From: Alphaproteobacteria bacterium
GTDB taxonomy: Bacteria > Pseudomonadota > Alphaproteobacteria > CAAGCB01 > CAG-977
Direction: 5' to 3'
NCBI GenBank assembly: GCA_017616015.1
Contig: JAFZYY010000003.1
Coordinates: forward strand, 1-53,989
Length of the DNA stretch: 53,989 bases
Numbering within the stretch: the first letter of the stretch is position 1; every line of letters begins with the position of its first letter. The position numbers were made by a program, and so were the translations under genes. The notes under the pieces are model-generated. The model was not told where the DNA came from and ran no database searches. It saw nothing but the letters and a program-made list of their open reading frames with translations. This document shows, piece by piece, positions 46,932 to 53,989 of the stretch.

Positions 46932-48992
46932 TCAGCAGGCGCAGGCTTGTTGGCGTTTAAGGGCGATGAGCTCTTCATCGCAGAGCGGGCAGTATTTATG
47001 CTCGCCCGAGATATATCCGTGCTTGGGACAAATAGAGAAAGTAGGTGTCACCGTTACATATGGTATCCTATAATTCTCTAAGATTCTCTTAAGGAGGGTC
47101 CGGCACGTTTTCGCGTCGGAGATTCTTTCGCCCATGTATAAGTGCATTACGGTGCCGCCGGTGTACTTGGATTGCAGGGATTCCTGCAGGTTCAAAGCGG
47201 TGAACGGATCGTCCGTAAAGCCGACCGGCAACTGTGAAGAGTTCGTATAATACGGGGCTTCTTTCGTGCCGGCCTGTAAAATATCGGGGTAACGCTTCTG
47301 GTCTTCTTTGGCCAGACGGTAGGTCGTGCCTTCGGCCGGAGTCGCTTCCAGATTGTACATGCTGCCCGTTTCCTGCTGGAAAACGATCATTTTATTGCGA
47401 ATGTACTCCAAAAAGCGATTGGCCATCGCCTGACCGAATGAATCGGTGATGTCGTGTTCGTCATTGGTGAAATTACGGATCATTTCGTTGATGCCGTTGA
47501 CACCGATCGTCGAAAAATGGTTACGCAGGGTGCCCAGATAACGCTTGGTGAACGGGAATAAACCCGCGTCGATGTGGCGCTGAATGACTTTGCGCTTGAT
47601 TTCCAGAGTGGAGCGCGCCAGATCCATCAGTTCGTCCAACCGCGCCATCAATCCCGCTTCATCACCTTTGAACAAGTAACCCAGACGGGCGCAGTTTATT
47701 GTGACGACACCGACGGACCCCGTCTGTTCGGCGGAACCGAATAAGCCGTTTCCTCTGGCCAGCAGTTCACGCAAATCCAACTGCAAACGGCAACACATCG
47801 AACGGACTTGCCCCGGCTTCAGACTGGAGTTGATGAAGTTCTGGAAGTAGGGCAGGCCGTATTTTGCCGTCATTTCGAACAAAAGATCGGCGTTTTCGCT
47901 TTCCCACGGGAAATCCGGCGTGATGTTGTAAGTCGGGATCGGGAACGTGAACAGACGTCCTTTGGCATCGCCCGCGGTCATCACTTCGATATAAGCGCGG
48001 TTGATCATGTCCATTTCTTTTTGCAGATCGCCGTAGGTGAAATCCATTTCCTCGCCGCCGATGACCGGATTCTGGTCGCGCAAATCTTCCGGACAAACCC
48101 AGTCGAATGTCAGATTCGTAAACGGAGTCTGTGTGCCCCAACGGGACGGAACGTTCAGGTTATAAATGAATTCCTGAAAATGTTGTTTGACTTCTTCATA
48201 TTTCAGATTGTCTTTGCGGATAAACGGCGCCAGATAGGTATCGCAGGAAGAAAATGCCTGCGCGCCGGCCCATTCGTTTTGCAGAGTCCCTAAGAAATTG
48301 ACCATCTGTCCCAAAGCGGAACCCAGATGCTTGGGAATTCCGGATTCGACTTTGCCGGGAACGCCGTTCAGACCTTCCTGCAACAAAGCGCGCAAAGACC
48401 ACCCCGCGCAGTAACCGGACAGCATATCCAGATCGTGAATGTGGAAATCGCCGTTGCGGTGCGCTTCACCGGCCGCCTGCGGATAAACATGGCTCAACCA
48501 GTAGTTCGCGATGATCTTGCCTGAAACGTTCAGAATCAATCCGCCCAGAGAATACCCCTGATTGGCGTTCGCGTTGACGCGCCAGTCTGCGCGTTCCAGA
48601 TATTCGTTGACCGAGGAGGCAACGTCGACCAGCGTTTTCTTGTCCTGACGGGACTTGCTGCGGTTTTCGCGGTAAACGATGTACGCTCTGGCCGTCGTGT
48701 AATAGTTGGCGGAGATCAGAACCTGTTCGACAACGTCCTGGATCTGTTCGATCGTCGGCAGATTGCCGTTTGAAAAGCGGTGGCGCAAAACTTTGGTCAC
48801 CTGAGTCGTTAAAAGGGAGGCTTCCTCCGCATCAAATTCCCCCGTCGCTTCGCCGGCGCGCTTGATTGCCGACATGATTTTTTCGGAATTGAAAACAACC
48901 TGCGTTCCGTCGCGTTTGACAATGCGGGATAATTCGGAAGCGGCGTCTTCCTCGTTGTTGACTACTTGTAAATTCGGCGTCTGATCCGACAT
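46932..48992 (-). CDS. nrdD: Anaerobic ribonucleoside-triphosphate reductase, large chain without radical tail
   Basis: A 686-residue class III reductase. The N-terminal ATP-cone is IVKRDGTQVVFNSEKIMSAI. The catalytic barrel includes GYCAGWSLRALLQEG, FTNLTFDW, active-site region GSVGVVTINCARLGY and FPFTKRYLGTLRNHFSTIG. The C-terminal zinc-type site SICPKHGYISG...YCPLC is followed by QQACAC and the stop. The R-V-x-G-Y glycyl-radical motif expected after the zinc site is absent and is encoded next door. It makes deoxyribonucleotides without oxygen. A promoter with NrdR-like boxes lies about 150 nt upstream. Confidence 0.95.
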   Translation of the reverse strand: MSDQTPNLQVVNNEEDAASELSRIVKRDGTQVVFNSEKIMSAIKRAGEATGEFDAEEASLLTTQVTKVLRHRFSNGNLPTIEQIQDVVEQVLISANYYTTARAYIVYRENRSKSRQDKKTLVDVASSVNEYLERADWRVNANANQGYSLGGLILNVSGKIIANYWLSHVYPQAAGEAHRNGDFHIHDLDMLSGYCAGWSLRALLQEGLNGVPGKVESGIPKHLGSALGQMVNFLGTLQNEWAGAQAFSSCDTYLAPFIRKDNLKYEEVKQHFQEFIYNLNVPSRWGTQTPFTNLTFDWVCPEDLRDQNPVIGGEEMDFTYGDLQKEMDMINRAYIEVMTAGDAKGRLFTFPIPTYNITPDFPWESENADLLFEMTAKYGLPYFQNFINSSLKPGQVRSMCCRLQLDLRELLARGNGLFGSAEQTGSVGVVTINCARLGYLFKGDEAGLMARLDELMDLARSTLEIKRKVIQRHIDAGLFPFTKRYLGTLRNHFSTIGVNGINEMIRNFTNDEHDITDSFGQAMANRFLEYIRNKMIVFQQETGSMYNLEATPAEGTTYRLAKEDQKRYPDILQAGTKEAPYYTNSSQLPVGFTDDPFTALNLQESLQSKYTGGTVMHLYMGERISDAKTCRTLLKRILENYRIPYVTVTPTFSICPKHGYISGEHKYCPLCDEELIALKRQQACAC

Positions 48993-49048
48993 GAAATTCT
49001 CCGTAAGATAAAACTTATAAATCAGGGAAAGGACTCAACCAACTGCGT

Positions 49049-49098
49049 TTTCAACAATATGACCGACCGTGTCTTTCAACAATATGACCGACCGTATC
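49049..49098. repeat. Two tandem 25-bp repeats in the nrdD leader
   Basis: Positions 49049-49073 and 49074-49098 are identical except for one base (G/A at position 22). Unit: TTTCAACAATATGACCGACC then GTRTC. A degenerate third start follows at 49099 (TTTCGAC). They are in the transcribed leader between the nrdD promoter and its ATG. Confidence 0.85.
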
Positions 49099-49106
49099 TT
49101 TCGACG

Positions 49107-49155
49107 ACACAACAGGTTGTGTGTTTCGCCCCTCTCTTGCGACAATATATTGTAT
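49107..49155 (-). promoter_or_regulatory. Two NrdR-box-like palindromes upstream of nrdD
   Basis: ACACAACAGGTTGTGT (49107-49122) and CGACAATATATTGTAT (49140-49155) each fit the NrdR consensus acaCwAtATaTwGtgt at 13 of 16 positions by my count. They are 33 bp apart start to start, close to three helical turns, which is the usual arrangement. NrdR is the ATP/dATP-sensing repressor of ribonucleotide reductase genes. Confidence 0.75.
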
Positions 49156-49171
49156 TTTTTTGCGTTGGCAA
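49144..49171 (-). promoter_or_regulatory. Promoter of nrdD
   Basis: On the minus strand: -35 TTGCCA (49171-49166), 16-nt spacer, -10 TATATT (49149-49144). The -10 lies inside the second NrdR-like box, so a bound repressor would block RNA polymerase. The predicted leader is about 145 nt. Confidence 0.7.
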
Positions 49172-49370
49172 CAGAAAAAAAATATTTTTTTTGTTGACAG
49201 TAAAAACGGCTGATTTCCGCTGTTTTTAAAAAAGAAAAAAGGTAAAAAAATTAACGGTATTTTAACCTTCTTCGTGTGGTCAGAATGACTAAAATTGATC
49301 CTTGCGTCAAACATTATTTCAAAAAAATTACAACCTGTTGATTTATGGCGATTCTCTTTTTCGAAGATAA
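49172..49370. other. A/T-rich region between the nrdD promoter and glgA terminator
   Basis: About 200 nt with no gene. It contains several A- and T-runs and a TTGACA at 49194-49199 on the plus strand, without a good -10 or a downstream gene on that strand. Nothing else is supported. Confidence 0.4.
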
Positions 49371-49399
49371 AAAAAGACCGCCTTAAAGACGGTCTTTTT
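49371..49399 (-). terminator. Terminator of the glycogen synthase gene
   Basis: AAAAAGACCG (49371-49380) pairs with CGGTCTTTTT (49390-49399). It is symmetric, so it could work in both directions. It lies 19 nt after the glgA stop on the minus strand. Confidence 0.9.
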
Positions 49400-49418
49400 G
49401 AGAATGACTCGGCGAAAT

Positions 49419-50639
49419 TTATTTCTTGTTCGCTTCGATCAGTTTCGCATACAGATCTTTGGTCTGGCGGGCGATGCTCTGCCAGCTGAACTGCTTTTCG
49501 ACGCGCAGACGACCGGCTTGTCCCATCTTTTTGGCCAGAGCGGGATCGCGAATCAGCAGATTGATCTTGTCCGCCAGACGGGTGGCAAAGGCCTCGGCGT
49601 CTTTCGGATCGTGCGGCGGTTTGTCGGACAAATCGGCGTCGACCAGGAATCCGGTTTCTCCGTCAACGACGACTTCCGTAATACCGCCGACGGCGCTGGC
49701 GACAACCGGAGTCGAGCAGGCCATCGCTTCCAGATTAATGATGCCGAACGGTTCGTAAATCGACGGACAGCAGAAAACGGTTGCCTGAGAGTAAAGGGCA
49801 ATCGCTTCTTCGCGGGAAACCATCTCGGGAATCCAAACGACTCCCGAACGAACCTGTTTCAACGACGCGACCATGCCTTCCAGTTCGGCTTTCATTTCCG
49901 GAGTATCGGCATCGCCGGCGCATAAGACCAGCTGCGCTTCGGGATCCAGTTTGGAAGCGGCTTTCAACAAATACAGCAAGCCTTTCTGACGAGTCATGCG
50001 GCCGACGAACAGGACATACGGCTTGTCCGTGCGAATTCCGAATTTCTGCAAAACGGCGGTGTCTTCGACTTCCTTGTACTGGTTAACATCGATTCCGTTA
50101 TAAATAATGGACACTTTGTCCGGATCGATTTTCGGGAACAGGCGCAATACGTCCTCGCGCGTGCTGGTCGATACGGCGATCACGGCGTCCGCCATTTCCA
50201 AAGCCGTCTTTTCCACCCAGCTCGACACGTCGTAGCCGCGGCCGAGCTGTTCGCGTTTCCACGGACGCAACGGTTCCAGGGAGTGAACGGTGACAACCAG
50301 AGGAATGCCGTACAGCATCTTGGCCATCAATCCCGCAAAATGAGCATACCACGTATGGCAGTGAGCGACATCGGCGTCCATGCCTTTGCCGGCGAAGACC
50401 AATCCTTCGTAAAAAGCTTTCAACGGGGACGCGAGTTCTTTCGGACAATCCGTGAACAAAGAAGCGTCAGGAGTCGTGCCGTGGACAACCAGATTTCCTT
50501 CTTCCACTGTCTGGTCATGGAAGCTGCGGACTTCGACCTGCATCAGTTTGGCCAGTTCTTTGGACAGGTATTCCACGTGAACACCGGCGCCGCCGTAAAT
50601 GTACGGGGGATATTCATTCGTAATCAATAAAGTTTTCAT
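49419..50639 (-). CDS. glgA: Glycogen synthase (GT4, actinobacterial GlgA/GlgM type)
   Basis: A 406-residue GT-B glycosyltransferase. It begins MKTLLITNEYPPYIYGGAGVH and has HCHTWYAHFAGLMAK, SIIYNGIDVNQY, VLFVGRMTRQKGL, and the GT4 E-x7-E motif in YEPFGIINLEAMACSTPVV. This is the short type first described from Corynebacteria/Mycobacteria rather than the classical GT5 GlgA. It extends alpha-1,4-glucan or makes maltose-1-phosphate from ADP-glucose; which one is not clear. It has a GGAGGT ribosome-binding site and is divergent from the GalT-like gene. Confidence 0.88.
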   Translation of the reverse strand: MKTLLITNEYPPYIYGGAGVHVEYLSKELAKLMQVEVRSFHDQTVEEGNLVVHGTTPDASLFTDCPKELASPLKAFYEGLVFAGKGMDADVAHCHTWYAHFAGLMAKMLYGIPLVVTVHSLEPLRPWKREQLGRGYDVSSWVEKTALEMADAVIAVSTSTREDVLRLFPKIDPDKVSIIYNGIDVNQYKEVEDTAVLQKFGIRTDKPYVLFVGRMTRQKGLLYLLKAASKLDPEAQLVLCAGDADTPEMKAELEGMVASLKQVRSGVVWIPEMVSREEAIALYSQATVFCCPSIYEPFGIINLEAMACSTPVVASAVGGITEVVVDGETGFLVDADLSDKPPHDPKDAEAFATRLADKINLLIRDPALAKKMGQAGRLRVEKQFSWQSIARQTKDLYAKLIEANKK

Positions 50640-50813
50640 AAAATTAAGACCTCCGGTTAAGAAAAAATCTTTTCTAAAATTACATTTTCGCGGGCTTTCG
50701 TCAATCTTTTATCGTTTTCCGGATTGTATAAAAAAAACGATTAAAAGCTGGATTTTCGGACAATTTTTTTATACAACAGAAGAACTGTGAATTCTTGAGG
50801 TTAGGAATACATC

Positions 50814-52208
50814 ATGCTGAAGAGTGTCTATGAACAAAATTTTCTGCAAAAAATGCCGGACGGCACGGTCAAGCAGGTCAATCCGTTTACCGGAACGCAG
50901 GTCTGGACTGTTCCCGGCCGCGGCAAGCGCCCGACGGTAAATAAAAAAGCCGATGAAGAAAAGAAATTCGTTTCGGAAGGAGTGGAAAATTTTTGCGCTT
51001 TCTGTCCGAGCAATTATTTGAAGACTCCGCCGGAAAAGTCGCGTTTGGTAAAAAACGCGGACGGCACGTTCAGCATCTTGGAAAATTTAAAGGCGTCTCA
51101 GCTGTTTGAGACAACCGCCGAATTCCGCCGCATTCCCAATCTGTTCGAAATTATTTCTTACGAATATTGGGAAAAGAACTACGCATACGTCATTTCCGAC
51201 AAAGCGAACGCCCACCGCGAAGCCTATATCGCCGAACCGGAAGGCAAAGAGCATGTGCTGGACATCGTTCATGCCAAATTGAAAATGAGCGGCTTGTCGC
51301 GCGAGGAAATCGACAGCATCTCTTCGGGGCGTAAGCTGAAAATGGCTAACAGCTTCTTTGCGGGCGGTCATGAACTGATTGTCGGCAAACGCCATTTCAT
51401 CGAGGGCGCGACTTCCGAAAGCGAAAAAGCGTCTTCCGGTAGCATGACGCCCGAAATGCACTATCAGTATATCAATTTTACGATACAGGCACTGAAAGAT
51501 ATTTATCTGACGAATCGCTATGTCCGATATGTAACGGTATTCCAAAACTGGCTGAATCAGGCGGGCGCTTCTTTCGATCATCTCCACAAACAGCTGGTCG
51601 CGATTGACGGCATCAGCGCTTCGAACGCTGCCGAATTCGAGTTGGCGCGCAAGAATCCGAATGTGTATAACGATTTTGCCGTTAACTATGCCGGTTATCA
51701 GAATCTGGTTTTTGCCGAAAACGATTACGCCGTCGCGTTCGCCGATTTCGGACACCGTTATCCGACTCTGGCAATTTATTCCAAAGCCGAAAGGAATCAG
51801 CCGTGGAACCAAAAGCCCGAACAGGTCAGAGGCATGTCGGATCTGGTGCATGCCTGCCATGCGGCGATGGGCAGTGAAATTCCCTGCAACGAAGAATGGT
51901 ATTACCGTCCGCCCGAAGTCGACGTCGCCGTGCCCTGGCATATTCTGATCAAGTGGCGCATCAGCAATCCGGCAGGCTTTGAAGCGGTGACGAAGATCTT
52001 TGTCAATACGATAGATCCGTGGACTCTGCGCGACAGGATTGTGGGGCGTCTGTTTGAACTGCGCAAAGAAGAAAAGATCGCCAAAGGCATCAAAATCGCG
52101 GCGGAATGCGACTGCACGCCGAACTGCCTGATGTATAATCCGCAGATTCAGCCGACGGCGGCTAATCCGTACGCGATGCGCGGCCGCGGCACAACGATGG
52201 ATATGTAA
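50814..52208 (+). CDS. GalT/HIT-like nucleotidyltransferase family protein (DUF4921-like)
   Basis: A 464-residue protein. CAFCPSNY gives a CxxC-type zinc site near residue 60. ASFDHLHKQLVAIDG is the HIT/GalT-type active-site region (H-x-H-x-Q). The late ECDCTPNCLMYNP adds further cysteines. It resembles DUF4921 proteins of the galactose-1-phosphate uridylyltransferase fold. It probably transfers or hydrolyses a nucleotide on a sugar phosphate, and its position divergent from glgA suggests a role in glucan/ADP-glucose metabolism. Exact reaction unknown. Start ATG 50814 after GAGGTTAGGA. Confidence 0.82.
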   Translation: MLKSVYEQNFLQKMPDGTVKQVNPFTGTQVWTVPGRGKRPTVNKKADEEKKFVSEGVENFCAFCPSNYLKTPPEKSRLVKNADGTFSILENLKASQLFETTAEFRRIPNLFEIISYEYWEKNYAYVISDKANAHREAYIAEPEGKEHVLDIVHAKLKMSGLSREEIDSISSGRKLKMANSFFAGGHELIVGKRHFIEGATSESEKASSGSMTPEMHYQYINFTIQALKDIYLTNRYVRYVTVFQNWLNQAGASFDHLHKQLVAIDGISASNAAEFELARKNPNVYNDFAVNYAGYQNLVFAENDYAVAFADFGHRYPTLAIYSKAERNQPWNQKPEQVRGMSDLVHACHAAMGSEIPCNEEWYYRPPEVDVAVPWHILIKWRISNPAGFEAVTKIFVNTIDPWTLRDRIVGRLFELRKEEKIAKGIKIAAECDCTPNCLMYNPQIQPTAANPYAMRGRGTTMDM

Positions 52209-52246
52209 AGAAAACAGCCTTTAAACGTATCAGGGGGTTGTAATGT

Positions 52247-52264
52247 GACTGTTTTTTGACAGTC
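52247..52264. other. Small hairpin after the GalT-like gene
   Basis: GACTGT, loop TTTTTG, ACAGTC; a perfect 6-bp stem about 40 nt after the stop. No T-run follows. It may be a weak terminator or an operator-like palindrome. Confidence 0.4.
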
Positions 52265-52275
52265 GGCATTGTTTC

Positions 52276-52304
52276 TTGATAACTGCAGACAGTTCCGATA
52301 AACT
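52276..52304 (+). promoter_or_regulatory. Promoter of the modular 52339 gene
   Basis: -35 TTGATA (52276-52281), 17-nt spacer, -10 TAAACT (52299-52304), 34 nt before the start codon. GGAGG precedes the ATG. Confidence 0.65.
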
Positions 52305-52338
52305 AAAAGCAAAATAGTATAGGCATAGGAGGCTTGCT

Positions 52339-53949
52339 ATGGCTGATCCAACTCAAATCTCAATAGAAAATATGTCGCTGGAAGATATGATGGCCGCTGT
52401 GGCGGAAATGGAAAGCGAGAATATGAGAGCGGCTCTTGTAGCTGACTTTAAAAATCGCATTAAAGAAATCATGGCAATTCGCGGAGAATATCGTTGGAAA
52501 AAGTACAACACATTGCCTCCGGACATAAAAAAACAAATCTGCGAAAAGGTGGATATGGATAATCCGGGGCATTATTGCGTGGCCAGTTATACGGCTTCCG
52601 TGCGCGCAGCACTGAGAGACAATGACCCTGAGTTGGATAATGCGCTGTTTCCGAAAACAGGATGGGGAGCGCAAATTAATACGGTGTTTGCAATAAATTC
52701 TGTCAGACAGAATAAAAAACATCCGGAATATGCGGAAGCCGGAAGCGAGATACCGGAAGGCAAAACATTAAGAGATGTCCTGAAAGAAGGAAATGTTCCT
52801 ATAGGATCTATGATTATCGTTCACTCTGATAATTCCACAAGCGGCGGACACTGCGTGATGTTTATGGGGCTTGATAAAAAAACGGGAGAACCCCTTTATA
52901 CCTGTGGCAACGCGGATAGAATTGAGGAAAGTGTTTCAAGTTGGTCTGACCAAACAACCTTAGAGGTGAACTATAAAACGGATGGAAAAACATATACTGT
53001 AAACATGCCTTACATCATCAATACGCAAAAATTGATGGAGATAGAACGGCGCAGACTCGAACATCAGAGATCCAAGGGTATGACGCCGGAAGAATATTAT
53101 GCGGCACATAAAGAGCAGTTAGACGCATATATTCAGAACCATGGCGGAAAGGTGGAGACTCAGCCTACGATAAATAAAGATACGGAGAAGCTTCAAGCAG
53201 TAGAGAAGGAAACCCTGGAGCAGAAGGATCCCCCGAAGAAGGAAGAAAAGAAAGAAGGGCTACCGAAGAAAGAGTCTCCGGAGCTTCAGCCTGAGAAGAA
53301 AGGCGAAGCGAAGGAAGGAGAAGAGGGCGTCTTTTCCGAAGGGAAAGTCTCTGTGACAGGTAACGGCACGACGAATACAGCGGCGGCGCCTGAGCCGAAG
53401 AAGAGTTTTTGGAAGAGATTGGGCGAACGCCTTCGGAACTTTGACAATCGCGTAAGAGGTTGGTTGGGACTTCCGCAGAAAGAACATAAACCCGAGGTTC
53501 AGCCTCAGCCGGCACAGACGACCGAACCGAAGAAGAGTTTCTGGAAAAGGATGGGAGACGGTCTTCGCAACTTTGATAATTGGGTAAGAGACAGGTTGGG
53601 AATGGAGAGGAAAGGACCGAAACCCGAGGTTCAGCCTCAGCCGGCACAGACGACCGAACCGAAAGGCGCGAAGAAAGTACTACAGGACATAGGTAAGAGC
53701 TTGTCTTACGCTGGCCGGAAGATAGGTGATAACTTCCGTTGGTTGCGCCGCCGGATATTGGAACGCGTAGACCGGAAAGCGAATTTGAAACGGACGCCGT
53801 TTGAAAACTTTAATGCAAGCCTGCATTCGCAGTTGAAAGGCTTTCAGAGACATTCAACGATGAGAACGCTGATGAGAAGCGCGGCGGAATCTGAAAGAAC
53901 ATCGACAGTCGAACGGTCTTCTTTTTTGCATCGCGGAAAAGAGAGATAA
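52339..53949 (+). CDS. Modular protein: possible cysteine-peptidase domain plus two 44-residue basic repeats
   Basis: A 536-residue protein without signal peptide. The N-terminal domain (about 1-240) has Cys 80 in NPGHYCVASYTASV, His 171 in TSGGHCVMFMG and CGNAD near 189, the Cys-His-Asn order of CHAP/papain-like hydrolases. The family match is not certain. A Lys/Glu/Pro-rich linker (about 260-350) follows, then two near-identical units of SFWKR(L/M)G..LRNFDN.VR and KPEVQPQPAQTTEPK, and a very basic C-terminus (IGDNFRWLRRRILERVDRK...SSFLHRGKER). The modular, linker-rich, Arg-tailed layout resembles secreted effectors or toxins. Own promoter. Function unknown. Confidence 0.8.
   Translation: MADPTQISIENMSLEDMMAAVAEMESENMRAALVADFKNRIKEIMAIRGEYRWKKYNTLPPDIKKQICEKVDMDNPGHYCVASYTASVRAALRDNDPELDNALFPKTGWGAQINTVFAINSVRQNKKHPEYAEAGSEIPEGKTLRDVLKEGNVPIGSMIIVHSDNSTSGGHCVMFMGLDKKTGEPLYTCGNADRIEESVSSWSDQTTLEVNYKTDGKTYTVNMPYIINTQKLMEIERRRLEHQRSKGMTPEEYYAAHKEQLDAYIQNHGGKVETQPTINKDTEKLQAVEKETLEQKDPPKKEEKKEGLPKKESPELQPEKKGEAKEGEEGVFSEGKVSVTGNGTTNTAAAPEPKKSFWKRLGERLRNFDNRVRGWLGLPQKEHKPEVQPQPAQTTEPKKSFWKRMGDGLRNFDNWVRDRLGMERKGPKPEVQPQPAQTTEPKGAKKVLQDIGKSLSYAGRKIGDNFRWLRRRILERVDRKANLKRTPFENFNASLHSQLKGFQRHSTMRTLMRSAAESERTSTVERSSFLHRGKER
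53395..53658 (+). repeat. Tandem 132-bp coding repeat, two copies
   Basis: 53395-53526 and 53527-53658 have a period of 132 bp (44 codons). The last 40 or so bases of each unit (PEVQPQPAQTTE) are identical; the first part has diverged. In-frame copy-number change is possible. Confidence 0.88.
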
Positions 53950-53989
53950 TATCTTAATAATGTCGTATTAAATCCCTCTGTTAAAAAAA

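Noticed and set aside
46917-46934. UGA at the end of nrdD as selenocysteine or read-through into the small radical ORF
   Set aside because: The UGA is followed in frame by TAA four codons later and no SECIS-like hairpin was seen, so the two chains are separate.
49049-49098. CRISPR-like repeat array
   Set aside because: Only two contiguous units without spacers; no cas genes. It is a simple tandem repeat.

Overview
The window looks like a chromosomal segment of an anaerobic, probably host- or gut-associated Alphaproteobacterium. This is inferred from three things. First, there are alphaproteobacterial markers: a MipZ division-site ATPase, the aroQ-accB-accC-aat cluster and the radC-map-sfsA cluster. 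Second, there are strict-anaerobe enzymes: a trimeric NuoE/NuoF-like [FeFe] hydrogenase and an oxygen-sensitive class III ribonucleotide reductase. Third, a VirB8-like secretion gene and a hook-protein gene are present. I cannot name a genus from the sequence alone.

Layout. 1-12.2 kb is the classic information-processing block: the 3' end of tuf, tRNA-Trp, secE-nusG, rplK-rplA, rplJ-rplL and rpoB-rpoC, with RNA leader structures before rplK, rplJ and rpoB and a strong terminator after rpoC. 12.3-17.2 kb is an accessory island of one unrelated small gene and six small genes of a family I cannot name. Five of the six share a C-terminal module. Each gene is a separate transcription unit with its own TTGACA-type promoter and terminator. 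The last promoter carries an 11-G tract exactly between its -35 and -10 boxes. 17.2-23.8 kb (minus strand) holds trxB, a zincin-like protein whose C-terminus resembles that of the island proteins, and the hydCBA hydrogenase operon. 23.9-28 kb has mipZ and two overlapping phosphohexomutase genes.

28.1-36.7 kb is mixed: a GrpB-family protein, a membrane-anchored J-domain/SH3 protein, a DUF2339 membrane protein, tRNA-Val with a duplicated 3' fragment nearby, a GNAT acetyltransferase, an orphan VirB8-like protein, and radC-map-sfsA. 36.8-42.4 kb carries an exported protein of unknown function, an aldose epimerase, pyruvate kinase, glycerate kinase and a lone flagellar hook-protein gene. 42.5-45.9 kb is the aroQ-accB-accC-aat operon followed by ferritin. 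46-49.4 kb is the anaerobic ribonucleotide reductase locus nrdD-small ORF-nrdG. The reductase lacks its glycyl-radical tail, and that tail is encoded by the separate small ORF; upstream are two NrdR-box-like palindromes overlapping a promoter. 49.4-52.2 kb has a glycogen-synthase-type glycosyltransferase divergent from a GalT/HIT-like protein. The window ends with a modular protein that has a possible cysteine-peptidase domain and two 44-residue basic repeats.

How they fit together. NAD-linked hydrogenase, class III reductase, glycogen/hexose-phosphate enzymes and pyruvate kinase fit a fermentative lifestyle. The most unusual content is the island of small proteins. Their Arg-terminated C-termini also appear on the zincin protein and, more loosely, on the last protein. 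With an orphan VirB8-like gene nearby, the working hypothesis is a set of exported proteins using a C-terminal signal, one member being under phase-variable control. That is inference, not shown by the sequence.
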